NCBI GenBank assembly: GCA_027422505.1
Contig: JAPQWV010000028.1
Location: 6,910,001 to 6,974,000 of the forward strand
DNA: 64,000 nt
Source: Craterostigma plantagineum
Lineage: Eukaryota > Streptophyta > Magnoliopsida > Lamiales > Linderniaceae
Direction of reading: 5' to 3'
Positions 49,835 to 62,779 of the stretch are shown one piece after another. The notes under the pieces are model-generated. The model saw only the letters and a list, made by a program, of their open reading frames with translations. It did no database searches and was not told where the DNA came from. The position numbers were made by a program, and so were the translations under genes. Position 1 is the first letter of the stretch. Each line of letters begins with the position of its first letter.

Positions 49835-51890
49835 ACCTTGAGGAAACAGAAACCCTTCCCACGGAAATGATCGGTACGTTAGTAGTTTAAAATGTACTTG
49901 CAATCCAATTATAAACTCTAGAAAATTGAGCCACACATTTAAATGTGTCGCCAATATGAAATACTGAAGGTGAAATGCCTTCTACCTTTCTGAATAGAGT
50001 CATGTATTAATCTGTCACATAGAGGTCCAACACGAAATAATTTAGTATCGGAAAAATGCTCCACTAATTTTTAGGATAGCAGCTTGAGTATCAATCTGAG
50101 CCATAACCTTGACGGATAGACTTTCAAAATATGAAGCCATATCTGATTTTCATAGGAAAGATCGTAAGCTTTAATTACCCTAAAGAAGAAATATTCATCT
50201 TACGGGTAAATCAGCCAAAGTAGAATATCCAACATTTGATCTAAAGATTAACAACTTCTGAAGACAAGTTGCGAATCTTTTCGCGCATAAGTGGTTAGAC
50301 GGAGGAATTGCCTCAGTCTTAACCGAAACTATGCCAGTAGCTAATAAAAGCGCCGATGTACCTCCAATGATCTTCCGGGATTACTCTTGATCAATTCGCA
50401 ATGAAAACCATATTCATTCTTCATTAAATGTTCTTTTTTCTTTTTACTGGAATATGATGTTGAAGCCATACTCTACTTCTTTCAACACACGACATGTCTA
50501 AACTCTATAGTACCGGCGTATAACCCTTACGCCATAGTCTTTCTGCTCATTTTGATAATCGTACATGTTCAGTATCAAAGTGGCGCAGTAGAAGAGTGGT
50601 GGACGCTCATGATTTCCAATCTTTGTCTGAATCAGAACTAAAGTTATTCTCATGAGCTCAATCTTAAGACGATACAGGTTCGACCAACTTAGGTAAACGT
50701 CGTACGCGTTCTACTAGGAATTAACTGTTAGAATCCAAGGCGACAAGAGAGACCTTATATTAATCTTTATAATATTGTTTTCCTTCTTTCTACTTCAAAT
50801 GCAATGTCTTCCTTTCTTGAACTCTGGTCGCTGCTGAACATTTCTTTCCAGATCTCTAGAAATGGAGATTAAGCAAATTCTTTTAAGGGGGGAGTAGATT
50901 ATAGATTAGTCGTAGGATTTTCCTTCCGTACTGAAATATAAGATAAATCCCGATTCATTCAGCCATCGATGAATATTTCCTCCCCAAACATCGTAGATCA
51001 TGAGGTATTATTTGAGGGAAGAGAGAGATATAGTGTTTGGGTGCTTTAGCAGTAGGTTATTATAGTCAACCAATAGTTAGGAAAAAGATCATTGTTCCAT
51101 TATAGGATTATGAACTGTCGTGGTAAACAAAGGCATAATAAATCAATTTGTCTTTAGTGCGCGACAAAAGGGAGATGAATGTCAAGATCAAGAACATATC
51201 ATATGTTTTCCCCGTTAGAAATTTATTGGAATCCTAGACTAATTTTTGTATGTCGGGAAACGACGAGGGTAAAATAAATCAAGGCGAGGAATATCGTCTC
51301 GCTAAATAACTTAATTTATGATGATATTGCCGCGTATAACCTTTCGTAATTGCCATCCGATCTTTTATTTTAGAACAGCTGAGATTTAAATCTCAATTAA
51401 TGTGGAGGCGAGAATTAGGATTGCCTCATTGTGATTAGTTACCAAGTGTGAATTCTTAGACAAGGAAAGATCAACGAAGGAACTCTTACTTTGAAGCAAT
51501 CTTTGAAATTTCCCTTACCTAAACGAATTCTACAAAATTGAAAGTGATAATCCAACTTTTCACCTTTGATCAGAATTCTCTATCCTATTCTCCTCTATCT
51601 TCGAAAGTTTTTCCAGATTCCCTGACTTCCTAATGCCTAGGAAAGGATGATTTTCGGTCTAATCAACAGCTTCGATCCTTTGTCCTCAAATCAGAATTGC
51701 AGGACTTGAAAAAATTATTCTATTCTCAGAAGAATTCGTTCTTTTCATTTCCTCCAGTAAGGATTATTTAAGGGTAATTAGGTGATTTTTTATCACCTAA
51801 CCAAGCTAACTCAATTCCCTAAAAATCAATACCCTGAATTATTCCAAATGACGGAATTTCGGGGGCAAAATTCTTTTAAGGGAGGGAGGA
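49835..51890 (+). other. Decayed interior and PPT of gag-only gypsy element
   Basis: Two kilobases without a coding frame over about 60 codons. The only recognisable coding trace is YPELFQ just before the end. The PPT is at 51879-51890. Confidence 0.7.
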
Positions 51891-54800
51891 TGTAATACCC
51901 ATAAAATTTAGTACGGGATCTATAATATAATTAGGCGCGTTACTGCTTATTTAGGAATTTTGTGGTATTATTTAGATAAATAATCCAAAGCTCGTAAAGA
52001 ATAGAATTTGCAAAGGCTGAGAAAAATAAACTAAAGACCAAATATATATTTAGGGAATACCTAAAAATAAATAATATTAAAATATTATGTGAGTTCGGGT
52101 AAAAGTCCCGAATGTTAACCGAACTTAGAAGTTCCGTCTAAGTTTTAGAGTATTTAAATAATATCAATTTTCAAGTTATAAGGACTACTATTAATAGATA
52201 TATATAATTATATGAATAAGGAAGATAATGACTAAGGAAAATATTACTTAGCATAGAGGGAAATCATTGTCACCTAGTAGTTACTTTACACGAATGTCTA
52301 AGTAATGATGTATATCTAATATAGCATTTGACCACCCCTTATGAACGTAGCAAGACCATTAAGAAAGAAACCCTCGATTGAATATGAAAGAATTAATAAC
52401 CAGGGAGGAGAAGATTCAGCACGCAACCTTTAGCAAGTTAATTTTCGAGTACAAAGGAGGTAGAAATCTTACTTATAACCTGTAAATTCGGTTATGCTTA
52501 GTATATTTTACTATTAGATGTCTAACGTTATTATCGGGGGGGGGGGGGGGGTTTAGAATAAGTTTTGGGAAGTTTTCGTGACTTAACTACATGTTTAAAT
52601 TGTCATACAAAGCTTTCATGATCTCTTTGTTAGGAAGATAAACGAGTTAATGCTTTGACCATAAGTTCTCTATGCTAGAACGATTACTGAAGATGCTTAG
52701 ATATTTGGGGTATTACTATGTCAAGGTTTGAAATGTTATAAGATTGCGACTAGTTTTTCGGACTTGGAAATATTTCGGTATACATGAATAGAGATTCTTG
52801 ACGGCACCTAGTTCTCTTGATTATCTAAAAGTTTTTGTGACACTAGTATTTGTTACCATATAGTTTCGATGCCAATCAAAGTCTTCGTTATTTTAGGGGT
52901 TTTCAATTCATATGCTAAGGATTTTAGGGGGGGGGGGGGGTTTAGAATAAGTTTTGGGAAGTTTTCGTGACTTAACTACATGTTTAAATTGTCATACAAA
53001 GCTTTCATGATCTCTTTGTTAGGAAGATAAACGAGTTAATGCTTTGACCATAAGTTCTCTATGCTAGAACGATTACTGAAGATGCTTAGATATTTGGGGT
53101 ATTACTATGTCAAGGTTTGAAATGTTATAAGATTGCGACTAGTTTTTCGGACTTGGGAAATATTTCGGTATACATGAATAGAGATTCTTGACGGCACCTA
53201 GTTCTCTTGATTATCTAAAAGTTTTTGTGACACTAGTAGTTGTTACCATATAGTTTCGATGCCAATCAAAGTCTTCGTTATTTTAGGGGTTTTCAATTCA
53301 TATGCTAAGGATTTTCGATATATGAGATTCCTAGGGTTTATTGTTTTTAAGCTGTACGACTTTCTGGGTTAGGAATAATTTTTGAAGGATTTTTGATAAA
53401 TATGAAGATTTGAAGGTTTCGACCGATTTTGCGTTTCAGACGATTTCATGTTTTGCGGGCTGTTTATTACTTCATGAATTGAGCGTAGCAGGTATAGGAA
53501 AATCGGCCGAATGGAGTTTCGGGTCGCAAAAGTTTGTCGCGGGCCCAAGAGTTTTTCGCTGCGAGTAAAACAGGTGTTTCGCGGGCCAACATTCGGGTTC
53601 TCCCGGGCTGGAACGTTTCGCGAGTCGTGAGAGAGCGCCGGGCCGTTTCAAGTTTCGCGGGCCGATCGACATTCGCGGGGTGATTCCTGTGAGAGCCGGC
53701 GGGCTTGTCGCGGGCGAGAGACGGGCTTCGCGCGTTTGATTGAGCGATTTCGCAAACTCAGCGGAAGTCATTTGCGAATTCGAACGTTGACTCGAAAGTT
53801 CACGTGTTGACCAATTTTTAACGTGGAATCGGGCGATTCACGAACTCGACGAGTGATTTCGCGAATTCGGGCGTTGACCCGAACGTTTCGCGGGTTGACC
53901 AGTATTCCAAAGTGGGTTTCGGGCGATTGAGATTTGGCCTTTGACCGACTATTTTATTTTTGGCTTTTGCCCTATTTCAGGCCCAATTATTTCAAATACA
54001 ATTATTTTTGGCCCAAATCTGTTTAAAATAAAATATTTCCGTATATTGACTAATATTTCCAGGTCAACCCATATTTTAATATTTAAAGATTATTTTGGGA
54101 TTTAAAACCTTCGGCCTAACTTGATATTTTACGGGTTAACTTGACTTAGCGGACTCTTTTCAAACAGCTACCTTTCAAATGTAGTTTTAAGTATGCTTTC
54201 TTTTAATACTTATGGAGTTCGAGAATTTTAGATAGTCAATTAACTTAGCTAATACACTGACGATTTCGTGCTTAAGGGTCAAGAACTAGGAATTTCACAG
54301 GACCATTAGCAAATAACGCAAGGACGACAGGTAAGTGGAAACTTCAACTACAACACATAAATGATTATTTGCGCTTGATTTATGTGATTATCTGCTTTGG
54401 TGCTCTTATGTGATATGAATTATTTGCGACACGTCAATGCATGGTTAGTAAGTAATTTATTTTATTCGCATGGCATATTCATATGCACGTACGTTTTATT
54501 TGGGGGAATTCGAGGTGTGAGCGTGCATTGTATATATCGCTTGAAAGCGATTGATATTTGCCGATGTGGGCATTTGTTGTGGACTCGCAGTTGAGTCAGG
54601 GCTACTTCTATGCACCATGACGGCGTGGTGCGTCGTCGGTTATATTACATATATATTTGGGGTTGCGGCCCTGTTTATTTTATTTGGGCGAATGCCCTGT
54701 TGGCGGTAGGGGTGACCTGGAGGGTGCGACCTGAGGGAATAAGCGACACAGGGTGTAACCCTAGTGTAGGCAACCTCGGCGTGGGCTACCAGCGTGAGCG

Positions 54801-55367
54801 ACCGCCTGGCAGAGGGGACGACCTGGGAAACGACGACCTAGGGGAACGTGTGCATCCTAGCATAGGCCACCCGGCGTGGGTCGCTGCCATATTTATCCTT
54901 CTTGGATTTGAGCTCATTTATGGTGCATAGTAAGATTAGCCGAGGGCCCTGAGTAAAAGTAGTACGAGTATTAAATGCATTGGCGCGGATGCCTATGCGG
55001 GGTATTGGGCACTTGCATAGCATGCATCGTTTCTACTTACTGAGCTTTATAGTTCACCCCTTACATTATGTGTTGTAGGTACGATAGAGTCGGACGTTGA
55101 GAAACGTCTCGACTAAGGCAAGCTGAAGGCGGTACTCCACGATCTTTTGAGGGCAAGACTGTACATGGATGACGACCTGTGGAGTGATGTTATTATATTG
55201 TCGATATTTTTGGGTCTTCGGCCTGCATATAAATTACGACGATGTAGGTTACGTTGGGTCGTAATATATTTCATATTTAGGAAAAAAATTTTTGTAAATT
55301 GGGTCTTCTTCGGGTTACGTTGCGGAAATCCGCCACTAATCCTAGTTAGAAAACCAGGGTCGCCTCA
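51891..55367 (+). repeat. 3' LTR of gag-only gypsy element, with internal duplication
   Basis: The 3477 bp are about 400 bp longer than the 5' LTR because 52536-52926 is repeated as 52927-53315. Both units begin with a G run (16 and 14 G). Otherwise it is similar to the 5' LTR, with scattered differences. Confidence 0.9.
52536..53315 (+). repeat. Tandem duplication of about 390 bp seeded at poly-G
   Basis: Unit 1 is 52536-52926 and unit 2 is 52927-53315. Each runs from a G-run through TTTAGAATAAGTTTTGGG to TATGCTAAGGATTTT. The 5' LTR has one unit. Confidence 0.92.
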
Positions 55368-55492
55368 CACTTTACTGCACTACAAACGATAGGTCCACTG
55401 CCTATCGCACGTTGGTGATAGTAATTAAGTATTCGTTTTATTTTATCACTTGTTACACTTGCAATCTATATTAGCACACCACGTGTCGATCA

Positions 55493-58155
55493 AGTTTTCT
55501 GGTTGTCGCTTTTCGCCGGGCAGCGGTTTCAGCTCTAGTGGCGGTCGCTCCTCGACTGGGCTCTTGTCCTTAACTTCTTTCTTGTTTTTGCCGATGGTCA
55601 TCGTGGTCTCGTCGTCTTCCTCATCGCTCAAAACCTGTGATAAACCTTGCATAGAAGACGAGAAATCGTGCTCACAAGCATCCAAGTAATAGCATTTATT
55701 ATCGTGCTCGCTACTCTTTTTCGTCGAATCACATATTAAACGTAACTTTCTCGCCGTCTACAGTCAAAGTCAATGTTCCATTCCTAACATCTTTCAGAGT
55801 CTCGCCTGTAGCTAAGAATGGTCTACCTAGAACTAATGGAATATTTTCATCCTCGTCCATCTCTAGGATAACAAAATCAGCAGGGATAACGAACTTATCA
55901 ACCTTAACTAGAACATCCTCGATAACACCTCGAGGGTATTTTAACGATCTATCTGTCAATTGAATACTCATCCTAGTGGGTCGTGGTTCACCTAATCCTA
56001 AGCGCCTAAACGTGGAATACGGCATCAAATTAATACTAGCACCTAGATGGCTAAGCATGCTCCACTATTAAATTGCCTATAAGACAGGGAATAGTAAAAC
56101 TCCCTGGGTCCTTGAGCTTCTTTGATATCTTGCTCTGGAGTATCACGAGCACTCGCCTCGTTGGTACACTGTGGAGACGTGTTCAGGCTTCCGTCGATTC
56201 GTCAGGAACTTAACGAAACTGGGCATCTGCGTAATAGCTTCAACAAACGGTAAGTTAATATGTAATTCTTTGCACATACCCATAAATCGGCTAAACAATG
56301 CCTCGTCTTTGTCCTTCTTCAATCGTGCTAGGTAGGGAACCTTCGGCTGGTACGGCTTTATCGGTGGTCGCGCATTCTCCTCCGCCTTTTCTTTTTCAGG
56401 CGCGACTTCCTCCTTTTTAGGTTTGACCTTCTCTTTTTCAGGTTCGGCTTCCCTCAACCGAGCTGTGTACGAAATCTTCGGCTAGTACGGCTTCACGAAT
56501 GGTCGCACCTTTCCCTTGTCATCCTTGACCTTCTCGACTTCGTCGTCCTTGCTTTCCTCCACTTCTGGCTCATCGTGGCCCTCGAAATCGACTTTCTCCT
56601 TTGAATTCTACTTGGCGGGAACTTCTTGCAATCCTCTCCTGCTCCTCAGGGTTACCGTATTGCAGTACTCCTTAGGGTTTGTCTCGCTGTAGCTCGGGAG
56701 CGATCCTTGATTTCGCCCCGCCAGTTGCTTTGCTAATTGACCCACCTGCTGCTCCAACTTCTTAATCGATGCATCTCTGTTTTGAGCACGTATGTCGTTC
56801 GCTTCCATATACTCCTCCAATTTTGTCATTCGACTCTCATGAGCTGCGGTGGTTTGGCTGAAATTAGGGAGGAACGTCTTCATCATGTCCTTCATCTCCT
56901 TCATATCGTTAGATCTTCACCCCGCGGGCGCACTCTTATACTGTCGTGGTGCCCCGCTTTGGAAACCGGACGGTCTGGGCTGAAATCCCGGCGGTCCTTG
57001 CTGGTGGTTTGGATTCCCGTACGCCAGATTTGAGTGCGCTCGAGGTTGGAAACCTCGCTGCCCCTGATAGTTGCCCATGTAATCTCCGTGCTCCAGCGGC
57101 TGCCCAAGTTGAGGTCTCGTGGGCTGCTAGACAAATCCCGCACAGTGGTATGTACGGCGTATTCTGCGTCGGTGCGGTGGTCGTCACAGCGTTCACTGGT
57201 TGTGCCTGCCCGAATTTTGGAAGTAGTGCGCCAATCACCGTCTGCAGCTGAGAGTTCATCGCCGCGATTTGTGACCGCCTCCTCGTTTACTCCGAATACG
57301 ACTGGCGTCTTAATCCTCGTATTGCCTCTCATGAAACTGTTCCTCGAGTAGTCATCAATCAGATTCCAAGCATCGGTCGTACTGAGCTTCACGAGCCCTC
57401 CTCATGCGGCTGCGTCTAACATGTGAACAGTCTGATCTTTGAGCCCCTCGTGAAATCGGTTGATCTGGGATGCCTTCGACATTCCGTGCTGAGGGCATTT
57501 CTTAAGTAGCGCCTTGTATCGCTCCCACACCTCGTATAGATTTTCTGATTCCTTCTGGTGGAAAAGCGATATCTCCGTTTTCAGTCTCAGCACCTTTGAC
57601 AATGGCAAGTAGTGGCCGATAAATGCGGCTCGCAACTCCTCCTGTGTAGTGATCAATCTTGGCGGCAACATCTCAAGTCAATCCTTGGCTCTAAACTTCA
57701 GGGAAAATGGGAACAACATCAGCTTAATTGCATCGCCCGAGACTCCGTTGATCTTGATAGTGTCGGTAACGGTTAGAAAAGCCTTCAGGTGCGAGTAGGG
57801 ATAGTCATCTGGGTTGCCCTCGATCGGCGGAATAACAATCGCCGATTCAGTACTGCCTAGTGCGGCATTCTTGAGCAGATCTTGTAGTGATGGCTCCTCC
57901 TCGTGGATGGGCACTCTGTGGTCCGCCATTCTTACTTATGTCCGCCATTCTTACTTCTGTGTCTGGGCTGTCTACGGATGCCTCTACACGAGAGTTTTGG
58001 GTCGATTCCTGAGTACTATCCTCTGAGTAGCTAACTAGAGCTTCTTGCGAGTTGCTGGTCGTAGTTTCCGAATCGTATCTGAGCTGTCTTCGTAACTTTT
58101 GTTCGAAATCTGGGTCTGCGTCAACGATGGGGCCCGATGGATGGCTTCGGGTCAT
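55493..58155 (-). pseudogene. gag: Athila gag-protease region, inverted and degenerate
   Basis: On the - strand it starts at 58155 (MTRSHPSGPIVDADPDF). It passes through gag N-terminal and core pieces (SHLKAFLTVTDTIKINGV, then LYEVWERYKALLKKCPQHGM near 57500), a coiled coil near 56750 and the protease at about 56058 (HLGASINLMP, with H in place of the catalytic D). It ends in the acidic linker before RT at 55493, directly against the Athila LTR end. Unlike the copy at 22158-23299 it keeps the gag core. At least six frame breaks. Confidence 0.85.
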
Positions 58156-58359
58156 TCACCGTTGAATTGTACCTTCAATAAGCGAGAATAAAAAGTAGCG
58201 AAGAAATAAATAAACACGTCGAAGAGCTAACGAAATTATTAATGTTGTAGGAAAACAAATAACGCAAATAACACAAATAACGCAATTAACGAAAAACTAA
58301 GAAAACGTCAAATAAAGTGGCTAAAGTACCGAACTACGGTGTTCCTAATATCAATCTAT

Positions 58360-58377
58360 TCCCCGACAACGGCGCCA
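58360..58377 (-). other. Primer binding site (tRNA-Asp type) of inverted Athila fragment
   Basis: On the - strand it reads TGGCGCCGTTGTCGGGGA, one base from the Athila consensus, adjacent to the LTR at 58384. Confidence 0.85.
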
Positions 58378-58383
58378 AAAACT

Positions 58384-59065
58384 AGATCGACACGTGGTGT
58401 GCTAATATAGATTGCAAGTGCGACAAGTGATAAAATAAAACGAATACTTAATTACTATCACCAGCGTGTCATAGGCAGTGGACCTACCGTTTGTAGTGCA
58501 GTAAAGTGAGTAACGAGTATCGAACACGAGGAATAAACTGATTACTAGAAATAACCTGTCGACTCGATATCTAGCCTAAATAAAATACGCAGGTTGTTTA
58601 TATTTTGAACTATCCTAACAGATTGATCCTAAAGCAACAATAGATTCAAAGAACACGACTAAAACTGATAAGAGTACTTTTAGATGATAAAGATGTGCTC
58701 GGGATTCGAATCCCGCTAGGTGTTATCGACTAAGACAATGAAATATCGTTCCTACGTGATTAAGACTAGATCGCAGTAATTTTTTTACCCACTCACGAAT
58801 TTGCTGTCGCCCTAAACGCTTGCGGGGATCTAAATTTCAGTAATTACTAATGGCGAGGATCGAGTATTTGCTTTCGCCCTATACTCGAATTCTATCATCT
58901 ACGAACGGCCTAATCGTTGTTTAGCTGTCGCCCTAAACGATTTTCCACACATTCACTTTAACACATAGACATATTAAAGCGAAGAAACAATTTCATATAT
59001 CGATAAATAGTCAAAACACACGAGTCACGATAAACATATGTCTTAAATACGAATTAACCTACCGT
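58384..59065 (-). repeat. Partial Athila LTR in - orientation
   Basis: This is the PBS-proximal 0.68 kb of the LTR, homologous to 23519 onward. It is cut near 59065 in the word CGTTCAT, where it joins RT sequence on the + strand through about a dozen bases. Confidence 0.85.
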
Positions 59066-59077
59066 TCATAGATCTAA

Positions 59078-59617
59078 TCCTCGAACGAGAAGTCGATTAT
59101 GAGTTTTCTAGGTCATGCTGGATTCTATTGTAGGTTTAATAAAGACTTTCCTAAGATTGCACGACCTATGTCTAGACTTCTAGAAAAAAATGCTCCGTTT
59201 GAGTTAATTGATGAATGCTTGCATGCTTTCAATTTACTTAAGGAGCGACTTATCGCAGCACCTATTATGGTCGCCCCCAACTGGGGGCTACCCTTTGAAC
59301 TAATATGCGATGCTAGTGATTATGCAGTTGGGGCCGTGCTAGGGCAGCGCAAGGACAACCATTTTAGGCCGATCTACTACGCGAATAAAACGCCAGACGC
59401 GGCCCAGGCCAATTTCACGGCCACAGAAAAGGAATTGTTAGCCGTCGTGTTCGCTTTCGACAAGTCCAGGTCATATCTTATCTTATCTAAGGTTATTATT
59501 TTTACTGACCATTCTGCTCTTAAGTACTTGTTAGCAAAGCCGGATGCGAAGCCCCGACTGATCAGGTGGATCCTACTACGTCAAGAGTTCGACATAGAGA
59601 TCCGAGACAAGAAGGGT
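59078..59617 (+). pseudogene. pol: Athila RT-RNase H fragment in + orientation
   Basis: It reads [20 protein letters not shown], then [20 protein letters not shown] and [20 protein letters not shown]. It is open for about 175 codons, ending IEIRDKKG where the copia LTR at 59618 cuts it. It is the opposite strand to the gag block beside it. Confidence 0.88.
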
Positions 59618-59965
59618 TGTTAGGTCCTTTTTATCCAACACAGATCGAATCGATTGATAATCTTTAGAAATTCAGATTTAAGATCGAAGATTACCTAGTT
59701 GAAAGCTTACGAGATAAGAAACGTTGAAAGCAAGGGTTTGGCGCTAATTCTTCCCTCCAAAATTCTCGATTCTAATTTTTTGATCTGAAAACCATAAAAA
59801 GCGCACTCCTTGTTTCCTAAGGAGTTCACTTATATATACCATCTCGTGGTATATTTACACCAGTAGTCCTATAATATGACTAATTACAATTCGGTCCAAG
59901 ACTACTACTATGCATAGCAAGACACGATAACTATATTAATTGAATACAATAAAATAGTTCCAACA
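59618..59965 (-). repeat. 3' LTR of the right-edge copia element
   Basis: 348 bp; on - it runs TGTTGGAAC...GACCTAACA. A TATATATAAG box on the - strand lies near 59828-59838. AGGGT at 59613-59617 would be one target duplication; the partner is off-window. Confidence 0.8.
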
Positions 59966-60280
59966 ATCTCCCCCTTTGTATTCAATTTCCAATATAGCGC
60001 GGGTTATCTTCGTCTTGCAAATGGAAAGAGTCCTCGAGTCCACAAAATCTCCTCTTTAGAATGTCTTCAAGCTCACCTGGTCTTCTAGGCATCGGCTTTT
60101 TCTTCGAATATTCCTTTCAAGTTCTTCTCCTAAATGCCGTAAGATGTACGAAGTATTCTTCCCGGATTTAGAAAAAGTCCGCATTCCATTTCTCCCGTTG
60201 AAAGCAAACGAAGCTCGAAACTCCCCCTATTTGGGTCAATCTTGTGTTGATCGGGGCGTCTGATGTGAGGTTTGGAGAGG

Positions 60281-60382
60281 TGAACACGGTTGGCAACTTC
60301 GATCATTGACGCAGTGGACAAGGTTGGCAACTTCGGTCCTTGATGCAGTGGACACAGTTGGCAACTTCAGTCCTTGATGATG
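60281..60382. repeat. Three 34 bp tandem units
   Basis: The units share GGACACAGTTGGCAACTTC and GTCCTTGATGCA and lie at 60281-60314, 60315-60348 and 60349-60382. Confidence 0.85.
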
Positions 60383-61932
60383 CTTGAGTCACGTGTCATT
60401 CGGTCCTCAGTCCTTGCTTCTTCTTCCGGAAGCAAGGGACATGAGAGAGTCGAGGAGAGGGCTCGGGGTTTAGCCATCTTCTCCGTTTCGCCAGATTCGT
60501 CTTCTCCGAATGGAAGTTGTCTGGTTCAGCCTCGAAGAAGCGTCTCTATTTTCGGAAGAAGGTAGGCCGTCTCTTTCTTTGATTGTTTTAAGTTGTACCG
60601 AGCCTCCTTTGAATGTGACGTTGTGAGAGAGTCCGGCTTCAGAGTGGTACGCACGGCGGAAATTGGTGGATTGACCGACTTGTTTTTCATTTGCTAAATC
60701 TTCAAGGGTAAGCTTCTGAGAAGTGGTTGGACGATCTTCTTGAAATGCATCCACTTCATATACCTGAAAATCATTATAAGGCTCCCTCGAGGATTTAGTC
60801 GTTTATGCTTTTTCATACTAAATGAGAGTAGTGAGTCAAGAGTAACCGTTAAAGTTAAATGTAGACATGAATTACAAAAGAAAAAAAAATTACTCCCCCT
60901 TAAAAGCATATTACTCCCCCTCAGATAATGCTCAGCAGAAATTTACTAAAGGAGTAATTTTAAAATAATAGAGTAATTTTTCATTCTCCCCCTTAATTCA
61001 TGTTTTCACACCTAAGAATCTTGACTCCCCCTCAAAAAGTGTGCATATAGTGTTTAACAATTTCGCAAAGATATACATATTCACCAAGATATGCATATGA
61101 GAATGTAACACATATGACACAACGAGTAGAAACGCATATAATCATTTTAGCATATATGCATGAACTCCTAAGCATGCATATGAAAATTTGTAACCATATA
61201 AGCAAGAAATATTTTGCTTTTCAACAAGTCTGTGCCAATGCATGTGCAAATGCATTTGAAAATGTGCGAAATGTTTTCATTCATAAGAAAAATGCAAAGT
61301 AAAAATAAATGCAAAAATACAAGAAAAAATGCAAGAAAAATATAAAAAATTTGCAAAGAAAATAAAGGTAAAGAAAATTTTGAAACAAGACTATACGATT
61401 TTATATTTATTATTATTATTTTTTATTTTTCCCTTTTTTTTATTTTGTTTCGGGGTCAGATTATGTCACTTTGATCATGTCCACGCAAATATTTCACATG
61501 ACACATAGAATAATAATTTGCCGTCAAGTCACGTCATCAAACTAAAGTCCTAAGTTCATAGAGTAATCCATTTCGACAATTCTCACGAGGTTCGCTCTAG
61601 CGCTCAATTATTTTTATCACAGGATTTATATACAAGATATATCACTCATGTCAACACAAGCAAAATTATATCAATTAACCTGCTATCAAGGCGCTTCTAA
61701 TCATTTCACCGAGCGAGAGACCGTCTATTCGGAAATAAAAGGGATTTTTGAGGAATTTAGTATTTTGGTTCTGACTTAGAAGGGAAGGAAAATATTTAGG
61801 AATCGTGGACTAAAGATCTTCTTCCTTTTCTTCATTGTCCTCTTCACCGGCATTTTCTTTTCCATCCTTAAACTTTTTCATATTATTCTACACTTGCTCA
61901 AGCTGAAGCTCCGCTTCTCTACAAGGCTGAGA

Positions 61933-62216
61933 GATTATCTAAGGCGAAGTTCTTCTTGTTGGTTCTCGGGTCGATACCGTGCTCTTCTTCTTTTAATCCC
62001 TAGAGAGGTTTCAAAGATTATCGATTTGGAGAAGTTCACATTTATGGAATTCGAACCCAAGGCCGTGCTCCTCTTCTCGTTGTCTCGATATAAGACCAGA
62101 TTATCGTTGGAGAAGTTCACTTCGTGGTGCCCCTCTTCTAGCCGTTTTGACGAGTACACGAGATTATCGAAGGAGAAGTTCACAGCAAGATCCATGCCCT
62201 CTTCTTATGATTTCTA
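61933..62216. repeat. Four diverged 63-83 bp tandem units
   Basis: GATTATCG-x-GGAGAAGTTCAC recurs at 61933, 62016, 62099 and 62162. Each copy is followed by a CCCTCTTCT-like word. Confidence 0.75.
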
Positions 62217-62779
62217 GAAGATTTCAATAATTAGGAAGGCAGGTTCTTTTGGACTATTTATTGTGCGTTGAGCATTCCTCTGGTGCGTTTTCCACCTCCT
62301 TTTGTCATCATTTTCTTCTTTTTCTTTCGTCGCCTTTTTCTCCCCCTCCTTTTCTCGTTACGCAACCCTCCGAAATTTATGAATTACGGTTGAAGGCTTG
62401 ATTGGGATACAAATGAAGAAAGGACATCGGAGAAGGCTCAAAAGGGATGACCAGAGGAATAATTTCAAGGATGATATTTTGATTTTGGCCAAGTGAGGAA
62501 TTTTCCTACGTGCCCTAATCATTTTCCTAACAATCTGACGCAAGGCGAGTATGAGGCCAAGAAATACAAGTTAAGACAAGCATTTGATGTGTGACTCGCT
62601 CAAGGATAAATTCCCAAAAAAAATAATAAGGCTCAAAATCTCACATAAATGATTGTGTCTAGTGGAACAAAAGAGTGATCTTTAGACAAAAGAATGCGAC
62701 TAGACAGACAATATTAAGCAAATAACTAATCATATATCAAGGAAAGATTTTTGTGAACAAATCAAAGTAGATTGAGTAA

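Larger units (their letters stand above)
46064..55367 (+). mobile_element. Non-autonomous gag-only gypsy element (TR-GAG-like)
   Basis: 9.3 kb, flanked by CACTT (46059-46063 and 55368-55372). LTRs start TGTAATACCCATA and end GTCGCCTCA. PBS TGGTATCAGAGC is at 49143-49154 and the PPT AGGGAGGGAGGA at 51879-51890. The 2.75 kb interior has a gag frame but no protease, RT or integrase frame. Its 3' end reads NQYPELFQ, matching the PELF end of Tekay-type pol, so the parent was a Tekay-like element whose pol was lost. Terminal-repeat elements keeping only gag are known as TR-GAG; copies must use enzymes from an autonomous relative. Confidence 0.85.
44709..55492 (+). repeat. Athila-family LTR in + orientation, interrupted by a gypsy element
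   Basis: It starts TGATAAACGTAT, ends GTGTCGATCA and is homologous to the LTRs at 10382 and 23519/35041 but in the opposite strand. Without the element at 46064-55367 and one CACTT it is about 1475 bp, full length. It keeps the segment deleted from 10382-11686, a TATAAAAG box near 45212, and five CACGGCCGTG units (44896-45195). Its two outer flanks (PMD gene on the left, inverted Athila gag on the right) do not share a target duplication. Confidence 0.85.
59966..62350 (-). promoter_or_regulatory. Polypurine tracts in 3' region of right-edge copia element
   Basis: CTCCCCCT-type words on + (purine tracts on -) lie at about 59968, 60222, 60893, 60912, 60985, 61025 and 62340. The first abuts the LTR and is the likely primer. 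The rest is AT-rich with no convincing frame. Confidence 0.65.

Noticed and set aside
61894..62217. 107-codon frame
   Set aside because: Covers a DNA tandem repeat; the protein is only the repeat translated and lies antisense in a retroelement 3' region.
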